Shown here piece by piece: positions 22,807 through 33,469 of a stretch of 64,000 nucleotides of DNA. Under the pieces are notes generated by a model, which saw nothing but the letters and a program-made list of their open reading frames with translations, was not told the origin of the DNA and searched no databases. The DNA lies in NCBI GenBank assembly GCA_050084985.1, contig JBITNC010000001.1:92380001-92444000 (forward strand). The letters run 5' to 3'. Every line of letters starts with the position of its first letter. The stretch's first letter is position 1. The position numbers and the translations under genes are program-made. Source of the stretch: Nageia nagi (taxonomy: Eukaryota; Pinophyta).

Positions 22807-23411
22807 TGATCCGGATTTATGTAGGAATGCAATAGAATAAACATATAACCATAAATATAGAGATGCAGAAAAAATAACACTTCATTCCATTAAAGTCATA
22901 GAATGAAATTTGCTTACAGATAGATTAGAAATAAAACTAGCTAGAGCACTGGTAGCTATCTGAGAAGAGATGTTGCAGCTATAGGCTTTTGAACTTAGTT
23001 ACAATGAGGATTTAGGGCCTATTTATTATTGAGAAATAATGGAGAACCCTAAACATCCCAAAAACCTAACCCTAGGAGATGAAGTGCCAAAACTATGGAC
23101 CCTGTTTGGGTAAATTGGTGTTTCAACTTCCCAGGAACGTAACTTTTGCATACTATCCCCATTTGATGCACATGATACCTCATTAGAAAGATCTATTCAA
23201 GGACTACAACTTTTAGGATGAATTTCATCTCATGAATTGATAAATGATGATGCCCAAAAAATGTCATTTAGGGCCTCAAAATGGCTTCAAAAGTTCAAGA
23301 CCTAAAAAATTGCTAAAAATAGTAAGTTATGCCGAAACTATCAAACTGAAAGAGACAATGGTGGGAGCCCAAGTGGAATAGGTGGATGGTCACCAATATC
23401 CACCTAGATCA
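22807..23411 (-). repeat. 3' LTR of deleted gypsy element
   Basis: 605 bp, TGATCCGGAT...CTAGATCA on the + strand. It aligns end to end with 25764-26370. Confidence 0.93.
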
Positions 23412-23430
23412 TTCCTCTACCCTTAGAAAG
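23412..23430 (-). other. Polypurine tract of deleted gypsy element
   Basis: The minus strand reads CTTTCTAAGGGTAGAGGAA directly before the 3' LTR start (TGATCTAGG). Confidence 0.7.
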
Positions 23431-23534
23431 TAATGGTCCCCATTGCATTAAGTTCCTCCATGAGATGAGGAAATTTCTACTGAACTTGGTCCCTAGTGAA
23501 CCACTTTCCTTGGTGCAAGAGTTGTTCTACAATG

Positions 23535-23878
23535 TTTGAAGTGTCCAGTAGAAGGGGGAAGTAAGGATGAAGGTGATCCACATTCAAGACTAGGTGCAAT
23601 CCAAGGAATGGTGGAATCCCAAGCTCAAGCATTATTTTCTATAGCCTTGGTGATGTTGTACGACCTGTATCGGAGTGGGCGAAGCTTGCGGTGGGGTATA
23701 GTGAGGTGCTCCTTCTGTAAATGTAGCCATACTTTATCTCCCACATGGAAGTTGTGTGGCACCTAGTGTTGATCATGGCACTGCTTGTACTTCACATTGG
23801 CTCTATCCAATATATCATGAACCTATTGGTGGATGTGTTGAATGCACTCGATGAAGCTACTTGCTTTGTTAACTTTAG
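23535..23878 (-). pseudogene. Integrase C-terminal remnant
   Basis: The minus-strand text includes KASSFIECIQHIHQ.VHDIL, KYKQCHDQH.VPHNFHVGDK (family RHDQHRVPHKFQVGDKVWL), WLHLQKEHLTIPHRKLRPLR (KER..G.HRKL.PLRYGP) and LGLHLVLNVDHLHPYFP (HPVFNV..LRPYFP). This is the post-core tail of gypsy integrase. It is joined in the same frame to the RT start at about 23880. Stops interrupt it. Confidence 0.8.
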
Positions 23879-24110
23879 ACTGGATGTGCTTCTTGATTTC
23901 ATTATTTTCTAGAATAGAGCATTGATAGATCGGTCCATTGGGTAGTGGCACACCTAGGGTTAGATCAATCAGGTGCTTGACTTGATAGTGCAGAGGAACC
24001 CCTATGGGTGAGGTGAAAATGTCCCTGTACTCCTCCATAACCTTATCCATTTGTTGTTATCGTGTAGAGGAGCCCTATCTGGAGGTTGTGGCCATAGTCT
24101 TCTTCTTGCC
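23879..24110 (-). pseudogene. RT N-terminal remnant, fused to integrase tail
   Basis: The minus strand reads MEEYRDIFTSPIGVPLHYQ, VKHLIDLTLGVPLPNGPIYQ and CSILENNEIKKHIQ. This matches the very start of gypsy RT (EEY.DIFSSP.GVPLHCQVKHSIDL..GAPLPNGP.YR.S..EN.EIK). Reading continues without a stop straight into integrase C-terminal sequence at about 23880, marking the deletion joint. About 3 kb of the usual pol is missing. Confidence 0.8.
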
Positions 24111-24239
24111 CTAGGGATGAATCATCAGGAAAATGAATTTTCTAGTGTGGGAAATGAGCTTGCTACTTTATTTTGCAGAAACCAAAGAGAGAGCCGTAGG
24201 AGGTGGTACCTCTGGTATCCTATATAACTTATTTCCCAA

Positions 24240-24600
24240 AGTAATAATAATAGCATGAGGTCAAGACTCATACATAGCATGATGCTTCCATAAGTATGGT
24301 TTTCCTAATAATACATCAAAAACATGAATAGGAGAAACATCACATAATACCTCATCTGTGAAGGGCTTGATGCTATAGGAAGGTGGCACTGCTGGCTGAT
24401 GCAAAGATCTCATCCTTGGTGAAGCCACTTGATGGTGTATGGATGTGGGTGAGCTATGGTCGGTAAGCCCAACCACTTCACAAAATCTACTGAAATGAGG
24501 TTCTTTTGGCTCCCATTATCAATAATGAACTGTATAGGGGAGCCCTTTACCCACATTTGAGAGTGGAAGAGATGTTCCTCCTCCTCTGGATCTTTTGATT
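24240..24600 (-). pseudogene. Retropepsin-like protease remnant
   Basis: The minus-strand text has a FIIDNGSQKNLIS-like active site near 24520 (family I.D.GS..N.IS), then PYSIKPFTDEVLCDVSPIHV and FDVLLGKPYLWKHHAMYESR (family CDVLLGRPWL...H...D.R.N). It would cleave the polyprotein in an intact element. Stops and frameshifts are present. Confidence 0.7.
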
Positions 24601-24639
24601 CCTCCTTTTGGACCTTTGTAGTGGTAACAATGGTGTTGG

Positions 24640-24860
24640 GATCTACATCAATTATATATTTCCCTTTTTCATTCCCTTTTTAGGTTCTGATTTGAAGTTA
24701 GAGCATGCATATGACTCAAAAGCCCTCATCTCGACCACTAGCGACTGCTTTGCTCGACACTCACTTGTGTTGTGAGTGGAGCTCTTATGGAACTCACACC
24801 ACTTTCTTGTGTCCTTCTTTAGCTTTGACAAGTTATCTTTAGTTGCCATGCCTTGGCTCT
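24640..24860 (-). pseudogene. Gag nucleocapsid-like segment of deleted gypsy
   Basis: KWCEFHKSSTHNTSECRAKQ at about 24800-24740 (minus) fits the CEFHKS..HNTSECR.KQSLV box, the Cys/His segment between gag and protease in this gypsy group. It is open for 65 codons and separated from the gag core by frame damage. Confidence 0.75.
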
Positions 24861-24899
24861 ATCCTTTGTTCTACATTTTGGAAGCATATTTCCCTTGCT

Positions 24900-25631
24900 T
24901 TTGATTCATAGATCCAAAGTCTTGCTTCTTTTGTTTGAATTCTATTCAATCTTGGCAGCATACCAGTATGTCGTACCAAGCGAGGAGATGTCGAGGAACT
25001 ACATTTCCTCCTAAATGTATCTATGCAGATAGCTATGATATTTTAGTACCAAATGTTTCTCTGAATCTTTAATACCCAACTTTGTGCATAGGGTATGGAA
25101 TAGATTCATCATCTCATGCACATCTTGATCCCTTTATTATCGTAGAGTGATCCATTGTATGTACTTATCCTCATAGCTCCCCATAGGATAGTACTGTTCC
25201 TTGATGGCATCTCGAAAAGAATTCCAAGTTGATATGGCTAAGAATAAAGAGGGTTCTATCTGGTCCTCATTCTCACAGTAGGTTTCCCACCAATCCTTAA
25301 CATGGGGGGTAGCTTTGAGGAGTGTAAAAATAATCTTCTCTCGATCTGAAAAGTCATGCATAGAGAAATATCCTTCTAATAGATTCAACCATCTATCTAT
25401 GACATTAGCATCTATTTGACCCTCAAATATGGGAATGTCAAAATTTACTTGTACCTTAAAAGGAGTCACAACTCCAGAGTGGCTACTGGATGCAGATGCA
25501 CCATCGATGGGCAACCATTGAAGGATCTGAGCAAAGTTATCCATCATCGCATTCCTTTGTGTTTCAAGGACCTCCTTGAGCAATCTTTTAATAGGATCTC
25601 CTGCTCCCTCATCTTTCTTTTCATCCCCCAT
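24900..25631 (-). pseudogene. Gag of the deleted gypsy element
   Basis: Open for 164 codons from the ATG at 25631 to a stop at 25137, then continuing in the same family alignment with stops. Residues 1-60 are charged (MGDEKKDEGAGDPIKRLLKE). The gag core follows: IPIFEGQIDANVIDRWLNLL, FTLLKATPHVKDWWETY, and F..AIKEQYYPMGSYEDKYIQ, as in Retrotrans_gag proteins (IP.Y.G..D...L..W...LE.YF; A..WWE.Y; LI.EQFYP). A TGG/CAG-to-stop change ends the frame before gag is complete. The start is 120 bases from the primer site. Confidence 0.85.
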
Positions 25632-25750
25632 AGGTGTCCATCAAGGTTTGTGAGGCTGATCTTGCAAAGGTTCCACTAGATCAAGCCCTAGCTCCTTATA
25701 CCCCGACCTCGTTGGGGACATGCAAAGAAGGATCGAGAAAAAAGTAGACT

Positions 25751-25762
25751 GCTCTGATACCA
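25751..25762 (-). other. Primer binding site (tRNA-Met)
   Basis: The minus strand reads TGGTATCAGAGC exactly, one base from the 5' LTR (starting at 25764 on the + strand). Confidence 0.93.
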
Positions 25763-25763
25763 C

Positions 25764-26370
25764 TGATCCAAATTTATGTAGGAATGCAATAGAATAAACA
25801 TATAACCATAAATATAGAGATGCAACAAAAATAACACTTCATTCCATTAAAGTCATAGAATGAAATTTGCTTACAGATAGATTGGAAATAAAACTAGCTA
25901 GAGCACTGGTAGCTATCTTTGAGAAGAGATGTTGCGGCTACAGGCTTTTGAACTTAGTTACAATGAGGCTTGAGGGCCTATTTATTATTGAGAAATAATG
26001 GAGAACCCTAAACATCCCAAAAATCTAACCCTAGGAGATGAAGTGCCAAAACTATGGACCCTATTTGGGTAAATTGGTGTTTCAACTTCCCAGGGACATA
26101 ACTTTTGCATACTATCTTTGTTTTATGACATGATACCTCGTTGGAAAGATCTATTCGAGGACTACAACTTTTAGGATGAATTTCATTTCATGAAATGATA
26201 AATAATGATGCCCAAAAAACATCATTCAGGGCCTCAAAATGGCTTCGAAAGTTTAGGACCCAAAAAAATTGCTAAAAATAGTAAGTTATGCCAAAATTGT
26301 CAAACTGAAAGAGACAATGGTGGGAGCCCAAGTGGAATAGGTGGATGGTCACCAATATCCACCTGGATCA
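25764..26370 (-). repeat. 5' LTR of deleted gypsy element
   Basis: 607 bp, TGATCCAAAT...CTGGATCA on the + strand; paired with 22807-23411. Confidence 0.93.
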
Positions 26371-26620
26371 ACTTATTACTAAAAATGAGTGATTTGTTAC
26401 TGAATACAAGTGACTCGTTACTAAATACGAGTGACTTGTTATTGAATACAAGCAAGTTATTACTGAAGATGAACAACTTGTTAATGAAGACCAACAACTT
26501 GTTATTAAAAAGTTCAGTGAGTTGTTACTGAAGATAAGTGACTTATTATAAAAGATGAGCATCTTATTACTAAAAATGAACATCTTATTACTAAATATGA
26601 GCATTTGATCATTATAAAGA
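26371..26620 (+). repeat. 21-bp minisatellite, right part
   Basis: Continuation of the array at 22440-22806 after the nested element, about 12 more units (ACTTGTTACTGAATACAAGT and similar). The first five bases, ACTTA, are the target duplication. On the + strand one frame reads LLLKMSD, LLLNTSD, SLLNTSD, a leucine-rich heptad. Confidence 0.9.
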
Positions 26621-27784
26621 TGATCATATGATATAAAATAATATTTCAAATTCACCTATAATTTTTACCTTTTTTTAGAAAATGATATCAACTAGCCAAT
26701 TTTTTATAACATAGTTCTTAAAAATTTGAAATATCGCTATTACTTCTACAAGGTTTTGGGATAAAATCGCTAAAGTTTTGAAATTGTTTCACAATTATTT
26801 TATTTATTTTAGTTCACCAAAATTTGCTACGCATAACCTTGTGTCAAACTTTCTATGCTAAAGTATGGATAGGGCTGTATTCTCTAATGATGAATATGTT
26901 ACTATTGTTATAAAGTAAGAATAATGAGTTATTTATATTTATTGTTCATTTTCTTTTGAAAGATGATTCTTTGAAATGTTATCGATGATTATGCTTGTAT
27001 TTAATTCAAAATAAAAGGATATTAATCAATATGATTGATCCACATTTTATACCTTGAAGATTCAAAAAATGTAAGGACCTAATGGTAATATAGTTTAAAT
27101 CTCAAATGAATAAGGGTAAGATAATATATATGTTCCAAAATATCAAGTGAGGATCTATTGAAAATGATGATAGACACTGTAATGTGGAAGTTATTTCTTC
27201 TAAAAGACATTTGGGTTCCCAAGATATGGGAATAGGAGCTCGAACCAGTGGGGATACTAACTGATAGATATGGGTAGGTTAGTTATCTTACCTCAAGTGA
27301 AGAGGTAGTAACTGAGAAATCTATAATATATCGAGTGAGGATATAAGCTGCACTCATTTCTTTATCATGGGTTAATGATTGGAAATGATGGAAGATATGT
27401 CATATGTGTATGACTTTGTTTTGAATTAGTGTCATCTTGGGTGATATGGGTCCCATGATGAAACTAAAACTTAATGTTATGATCAAATGGGCTACTATAA
27501 TTGATTGGTGATAAGATAGCAATGGTGGGATCATATTAAATGCATCCAACCTAATCCTCATAAGGTTATAGAGATGAACTCTAGAAGTGAAGGGGTTGAT
27601 CAATTACAGTAGTTGATCAATTTAACACACTTAAGGGTTAATTAGCCATTGACCCAGACTCAAGATGGATCATCTTAATGTTCCTTAAAAATATCAAATT
27701 TGGTGTACGAATTTGAGACACTATGACACATGCTCTTAGAAAAATGATAGGAAAAGAAGTAACACATAGGAATGTGTTATTCTT
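26621..27784. other. Giant element interior, 3' part, nothing recognised
   Basis: Non-coding 3' part before the polypurine tract. No ORF or domain supported. Confidence 0.4.
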
Positions 27785-27797
27785 AAGGGGGGAAGTA
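27785..27797 (+). other. Polypurine tract of giant element
   Basis: AAGGGGGGAAGTA immediately before TGTAATGACC, the LTR2 start. The context TTCTTAAGGGGGG...TGTAA(C/T)GACC is common at Ty3/gypsy 3' LTR junctions. Confidence 0.85.
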
Positions 27798-28565
27798 TGT
27801 AATGACCCACCAAAGGCACTATTTGACCTCGAACACCATCGAGGATGTGAATGAAACCATGTTTGGATCATTGCTAAGTGATGACAAATTTCAAGTAGAA
27901 ATATTTATTATTTATATCAATATTATGTTGGCTTTGAGATTTTGTGTGACACAGGTGATAGGTCGATCTAGTGAAGGAAACAAGATGGAGATCCTAGGAA
28001 ACTAGGATGAGTGGTTAAGAGAACAGATTGGTAAGAGCAAAAAAATGATTAGCATTGAATTGTTGATAAACTTATAAGGATCCCTCATAAATCATATAGA
28101 TATACATTAAAACTATATATTCGATAATGCCTCTATGTGTCGGTGTGAATGTGTGCTAATAAATCTATCTTACTAGATGAAAGGATCGCTACAGGTAAAG
28201 GATGTGTCTTAAAAGGTAGATGTGCATTTTCAAAAGTTTATTGATTAACTATAAGGAATATTCTATTGATTAAAATTCAAATTTTAACTAAAGATATTAG
28301 TAACAATTAATAAAACTAAACTTAAGGGTAAGAAAAATCACTTGTCTTTTGTTCATAATTAGGTTACTTTGGCATCTCAAAAAAATAATTGAGTTCTCAA
28401 CCCCACTCAAATTATTATTTGATGGTAGGTGCAAATGATTTGATATAAAGTTTTGAAGATGTCTCAAAAAATTTACAAAAAAAAAAAAAACATCTCCACC
28501 TTATGTATAAATGTGATGGGATGGAACAATAGTTCTTTTCTTGGAAGGATTAGCCTCATTTTCCC

Positions 28566-28573
28566 TATAAATA
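28566..28573 (+). promoter_or_regulatory. Putative LTR2 TATA box
   Basis: TATAAATA conserved with LTR1 (14822), again followed by a pyrimidine-rich CATTCTCTCCCATTC segment. Confidence 0.4.
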
Positions 28574-29279
28574 TTGAGGAATTTTAGAGGAATAAGCATT
28601 CTCTCCCATTCTTTCCAAAAAATCTGGTTTATAGTCCTATGGAGAAAAAGATTTCCTCCTTTTAAGACTGATACTCTCTTGCAATTTAGTTATTTGGTCA
28701 AAAATGCTTGGTTATGTTGTGAGTATATTGTATTCACTATAGTTCGAAGAGAAATAAGTTTATTTAATTGTTTTACTAGTAAAGTACTTTAGGAAGTGAC
28801 TTCTATAGAATTATTTGATATTCTTACATATAAAGTTTTGTATAAATGCTTTGTTGCATCATATAGTTTACTTGCATTTATTATAATTTGTTGAAGGAAG
28901 ATGGGTTCATTTAATTATTTATGACAATATTACTAGTAAAGTATTGTGGGAAAGGATTTCATTGTAATAATTTGGTACTCTTGCATGTGAAGTCTTGTAC
29001 AAAATATTTAGATAAGTTGTGTTACATTTATTATAGTTGGAATGAAGAAAGATAGGTTCATTAAATATTTATGACAATATTACTATTAAAGTAGTTGAAA
29101 AGAGACCTCTTTGATATTACTATAGTCTTACATGTGAGAGATTGTACTTTTATCTATTTATGAATAAAAAAAGGTAAGATCTTTATTTTAACTTTATTTG
29201 ATTGGATGGTATGAAAAGATTTGACTAATACTTATTTGATATTGAGGAGTGATTAGTCAAGCCAAGTTGTAGAGTTTAA

Positions 29280-29698
29280 CTTTCCTCCTAACTATTGCAT
29301 CTACTTAGAAGCCTTCAACACCTTATCAAAAAGCCCATTTTGTGCGATCATAACTCATAAAACTTTGATTGCATTTTGTAATTTTTGGGTCTTGCGTATT
29401 CTTCCACTTTTGACCTATCAGGAGACTCACGACCATATTATTTGATGAAAAAACATATTGCATTTTGATAATTTTCGGGCTTTGTGTAGTCATCCATGTT
29501 TTTACATAAATGTCTTTCAAGGCATTCACACCCACTATATATAAAAAAAAAATTATGCATATTATGTGATCATTGCAAGCCTTGAAACGCTGTCTGCATC
29601 ACAAACAAATCTCGAATCTTGTATATTCTTCCACAGTTTACCTAAATTACTATCAAAAATATCCATACCTTCTTCTAAAGCTCCTATGATGGCACACG

Positions 29699-29758
<60 letters not shown>

Positions 29759-30910
29759 ATATATATATATTATATTAAAGGTTGTAGATTTGGTTTTAAC
29801 CTGTGATCTGTATGACCTCTGTGTTTTCCTCTGGATTAACATTTTGTCCAACAATTTCCATGGATTTCTTCCACCCTGCACCATCAGAGCACTCTCAACT
29901 GCGACAAATGATGAGAAATCATTTTCCTTTACTCTTCATGGATCTCCATACCTTCGTTTGGAACTCTCGCTGTGTTACATGCCGGAGGAATGCTAACAAG
30001 AATTGCAGTCTAACTTACTCCTGTCAGATGAATCCCATGCGACTGCGTTTAGATTAGACATTTTATCAAACTTTTTACAAGTCTCTTTACATTTTGTGCA
30101 CTCTTACGATCATTACTATCTATGAAACTTTGTTTCAGTCCTGCAAGTTATCCAATTAGTTCTCTGATCTTATGTATTCTTCCCATTTCCGTATACATGG
30201 TTAATAGGGCACTCACAGTCATAAAATTCGATGAGAAACCATACATGGATCTCAAAATCTTCTTTGTATAATTTCTACATGGTTATAGAGTTTGGCATCT
30301 TCTATGAATCTTGCGCATCGCCTACGATCATTGCATTCCATGAAATAGCATTTTGATCAGGCATTTTGTCATGGAGTTCGCAGACCCCTTTATTATGTCC
30401 GTTGCATGTAAATCCTACAACTATTACATTCCTTGCAAACTAAATTCTATCTAATAATTTATGGTTTTTGACACTCGTATCCGCCTATGAATATCCTGCG
30501 AACATTTCATTTGTTTTTTTTTTTGTGTCGAACAATGCACAACCTCTTTCAATGAACTCATTTTGTGCCTGAGGATCATTACATTCTACGAAATTGCAAT
30601 TGAATAGGCATTTTGTTAAACATTTCACAAACCCTATCAAAGTATATGGTTGCACATAGGTAATTGGTTAAACAAATTTTGTGCATATTCTACGATCTAT
30701 AAATTTCACGAGACTACCCTTTTGTATCCAAAAATTTGATCAAGCAATCTGCTTGTCTACTCTACACACCCACATTCTACATACATGTTTACCACCACAC
30801 TCGTTTGATAGGGACTCCTTCAGAGTAATTGTTTTTTTGTATTTCCAATGAAAGTATACATCTGGTATTTTGGAAAATAATTTCCGTACCATCTCTATGC
30901 GACCCTAGTT
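29280..30910 (-). pseudogene. PPR (PLS-type) gene fragment captured in LTR2
   Basis: This is the better-preserved partner of 15560-17160. On the minus strand in N- to C-terminal order: VRKLFSKIPDVYFHW near 30885; TIYFDRVCEMFNKMPIQ near 30635; CELHDKMPDQNAISWNAMIV near 30380-30320; KMSNLNAVAWDSSD near 30055; FVAVESALM..GGWKKSMEIV near 29900 (family F..VLSAC...G.LE.GR.IHG); and ALKDIYVKTW near 29515. These are successive P/L/S-type PPR units of the kind found in organellar RNA-editing factors. Frameshifts and stops make it non-functional. It retains many CpG sites lost in the LTR1 copy. Confidence 0.8.
29702..29776. repeat. (TA)n microsatellite
   Basis: About 75 bp of TA repeats with short interruptions. 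The paralogous LTR1 position (about 16010) has only a short ATATATATATA, while LTR1 has its own expansion at a different site. Confidence 0.95.
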
Positions 30911-31157
30911 TGCTTATATGTTTAAGCATTAGTTATTTCAATAGTTAGTCAATTAATAATAAGGTAAATTGGAATTTAAAATTTAATTTTGTTAAGTTCC
31001 AATTTGAAGTAATATGTAAGCATAATAGATTAAACGTTAAAGTATTATGTTATTGGTTTGACCTAAATATATAATCTTACTTTATTTCTTGTTGAAGAAT
31101 AATTGCTTTGTTTTCCAAAGCACACTAATAAAGTTTAAGGTTTTTTAGTATAAGGTT

Positions 31158-32138
31158 ATGATGGCAGATATGTTTACAAACTTGGAGGTGCCGAGTTTCA
31201 ATGGAGCAAATTATGCTAGATGGAGCATAATAATGAAGCATTTTTTTATTGACAAAGGTTTATGGAAAACCTTTGAAAATGGGTATGAAGAATCCATATG
31301 GAGCAAGCTACAAGGCGAAGAGAGAAAAGAACATAAAGAGAAGCAATATGCAAATTACTTAGCTCTTATGGATTTGAGAAGAGGAGTTGACAAGAGTGTT
31401 TTCCCTCTCATAGCTAATTGTAAGATAGCCACAAGTGCATGGAATGTGTTGAAGAATGCTTATAAGTTTCATGAAGCCACTCATAAAGCAATATGTAACA
31501 ATCTCCAAAGTGAGGAGGAGCCTTGTTTTCTTGGAGACAACTTTGAAGATCATTTTGAAAGAGCTTTTTATGAATCTTGGGAAGACTCATATGAAGACAT
31601 GCCTTGTGATGGTGAATTCTTCCTAGATGAGGAAGATATATTTGAAGAAAAGCCTTGTACAAAAGAATGTGAAGAATCCTTTCATCAAGAAGATGAAAAA
31701 AAGATCAAATCTTATAAAACTCTCCTTGAGAAGAGTTATATTGAAGAAGAAGACCACCTGGATGTGGTGGATGTCAAATGCTACCAAGGTTTCACTTATT
31801 GTATTGAAGAGGAAAATCCCAATGATCCTCCAGATGATGGCTGTATAGAGGTTTGTCGAAAAGATTTTGAAGTTTCTCCAAAGGGAAAACAATGTGATGA
31901 AGTTGGAGAGTCTCCAAACAGGGGGAAGTCTTATGATCTACATGATAGTGATGAGATAGTTATTGAAGAGTTTCCTATTATAATGACTATGGAACCTTCA
32001 ATAGACTATGAAGTATTTCACTTACATGGTATGATGGTAAATCTTGAACATGAAGTTGTCCTCAAAAAGCAACAAAAGAAGACCATTGGCTTGAATACCA
32101 TTCACTTGGAATGGATGTGTGCTCTCTTGAAAGAGTAA
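31158..32138 (+). CDS. Copia-type gag-like protein (DUF4219/UBN2 start) with acidic tail
   Basis: An open frame of 326 codons, long for this decayed region. Residues 1-40 read MADMFTNLEVPSFNGANYAR followed by WSIIMKHFFIDKGLWKTFENG, the DUF4219 opening of Copia gag (L.G.NY..W...M...L....LW..V..GY). Residues about 45-115 (ALMDLRRGVDKSVFPLIANC, then ATSAWNVLKNAYK) match the UBN2 part (L..I...V.......I....TA.EAW..L...Y). After HEATHK the usual gag alignment ends. About 200 acidic, Cys- and Glu-rich residues follow, which I do not recognise. There is no CCHC knuckle or protease. The ATG after GGTT ATG (two candidate Mets at 31158 and 31161) lies about 12 bases from the poor primer site. It probably encodes the particle protein of a non-autonomous element; it may not be expressed. 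Confidence 0.7.
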   Translation: MMADMFTNLEVPSFNGANYARWSIIMKHFFIDKGLWKTFENGYEESIWSKLQGEERKEHKEKQYANYLALMDLRRGVDKSVFPLIANCKIATSAWNVLKNAYKFHEATHKAICNNLQSEEEPCFLGDNFEDHFERAFYESWEDSYEDMPCDGEFFLDEEDIFEEKPCTKECEESFHQEDEKKIKSYKTLLEKSYIEEEDHLDVVDVKCYQGFTYCIEEENPNDPPDDGCIEVCRKDFEVSPKGKQCDEVGESPNRGKSYDLHDSDEIVIEEFPIIMTMEPSIDYEVFHLHGMMVNLEHEVVLKKQQKKTIGLNTIHLEWMCALLKE

Positions 32139-33043
32139 ATAAAAATGTAATATATACAAAGGTATAAGCTCACTCCTTGAGAGTGAATTATGATTGTAAT
32201 AAGGCTCAAACTATGTGGGATGTTTACCCACTTGAGAAGATTCATGAAGATGAGATGAGAGCTATTAGCTTTATGCTCCATGAAGATCATTCATCAAGGA
32301 TGAAAGACACAGTGTGTAAAGAAAATAACACAAGAAAATGATGAATACTATCTCATGGGTGAGATAGAACAAGAAGAAGTATGTGGTCAACATTTTGATG
32401 AATGTTCCTTCAACATTGCTTATGTTGAAAAATAGATTACTTTCTTTAAAGCACAAATGGAGGAACAATTCTTTATAATAAATTTGAAAGAAGAAAGTGA
32501 AAAGGCAACACCAATAAGGTGTTGGAAATGGATTGATGAATTTGGATAATTCATGATGAATGCCAAATTTTTAAAGAAAATGAAATGGTTGCTTGAAGCA
32601 ACAAATAATGAAACCAATAAGCCACAAAGTAACTTTATGGGGAACATAAAATCCAATCACATTGGAGGTAATATTTTTATAATTAATGATTTTTTTATGT
32701 GAACAAGTATTTGAAGAATGATAGTAAATGTCTAAAAATGACATCAAATGAAGACTTGCATTATTTGCAAGAAGCACATCTCTCATGGAGAGATCCCTTT
32801 GCAAGCTTGGAGGCTTGCCTTATGAAGATTATCCCAAAGATAAGTATTATGATCTTGAGTCACTTGGACTCAAATGACATTAAACAAAATGATGTGTTTA
32901 AAATTCCTTAGCAAAAGGAAGGATGTAAAATCATTGTTCTAAGTAGAATTATGTGTGAGGAGCAACACTATGTTGCATATATAATTGGTCATTTCATGGT
33001 CCTATATATGTTGATTTTATGTGTGAAGGTTTTTAAGAGTATT
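32139..33043 (+). pseudogene. Second ORF region of the Copia-like element, 5' part, unknown family
   Basis: After the gag-like stop, coding-like text continues with shifts: MWDVYPLEKIHEDEMRAISF near 32215-32280; then MNKYLKNDSKCLKM and HYLQEAHLSWRDPFASLEAC from 32699, open to 32911; then on past one stop to ...CVKVFKSI at 33043. The last codon ends exactly at the chromovirus target duplication. The same frame resumes on the far side at 38967. I do not recognise the family; it is not RT, integrase or RNase H. Confidence 0.45.
33039..33043. other. Target-site duplication GTATT (left)
   Basis: Identical to 38962-38966 on the other side of the chromovirus. Confidence 0.85.
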
Positions 33044-33443
33044 TAATATGATGCTACAAATATGAAAAGGAAAATATTGTAGAAATGAAATGAATATGGA
33101 ATTGAAATAGGAAAATGATAACTATTTATTGCAAATAATAGAGATGCCTGGTAAATAGAACATGAAATAACATCATTAAGCAAATAAAGATAGGATTTTA
33201 CTGAATATTAACAGAATCATAGGCCACTTTGAGGGGCTACCTCCTTACAACTCCAAAGGTGAAAAATAATGTTCAAGATGCCTTTCTCCACACACTTCTA
33301 TCTATTTATAATAAACTAACCCTAACCCTAATAGTAATGAAAAATTGGGCCCTACCCTTATAATTGTAATATTACAATATAGGCCAATAATTTAATAAAA
33401 TACTAATACTAATACTAAAATGTTAGGATGTGGGATCCTAACA
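33044..33443 (-). repeat. 3' LTR of chromovirus
   Basis: 400 bp. On the + strand it begins TAATATGATG (TG decayed to TA) and ends ATCCTAACA. It pairs with 38558-38961. Confidence 0.9.
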
Positions 33444-33457
33444 TGCCACCCCTCTTA
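33444..33457 (-). other. Polypurine tract of chromovirus
   Basis: The minus strand reads TAAGAGGGGTGGCA directly before the LTR start TGTTAGGATCCC. Confidence 0.85.
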
Positions 33458-33469
33458 GGATGAAGCTTT

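Larger units (their letters stand above)
22807..26370 (-). mobile_element. Internally deleted Ty3/gypsy element (3564 bp) nested in the minisatellite
   Basis: LTRs at 25764-26370 (5' on the minus strand, 607 bp) and 22807-23411 (605 bp). They are TG...CA and differ by roughly 6% by eye. A perfect 5-bp target duplication ACTTA flanks it. An exact tRNA-Met primer site lies beside the 5' LTR, and a polypurine tract beside the 3' LTR. The interior is only 2.35 kb: gag, a knuckle-like segment, protease, the first part of RT, then a jump to the C-terminal part of integrase. Nearly all RT, RNase H and the integrase core are missing, so it cannot move by itself. Confidence 0.93.
27798..31047 (+). repeat. 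LTR2 of giant element, left part
   Basis: Collinear with 14060-17280 of LTR1. It contains the TATAAATA box (28566) and the minus-strand PPR relic. At about 31047 the homology breaks where the Copia-like element inserted; it resumes at about 39641. Confidence 0.88.

Noticed and set aside
26205-26531. Leucine heptad protein (LLLNTSD repeats)
   Set aside because: The frame is open only because the minisatellite unit is 21 bp; the opposite strand is open too, so a real coiled-coil protein is unlikely.
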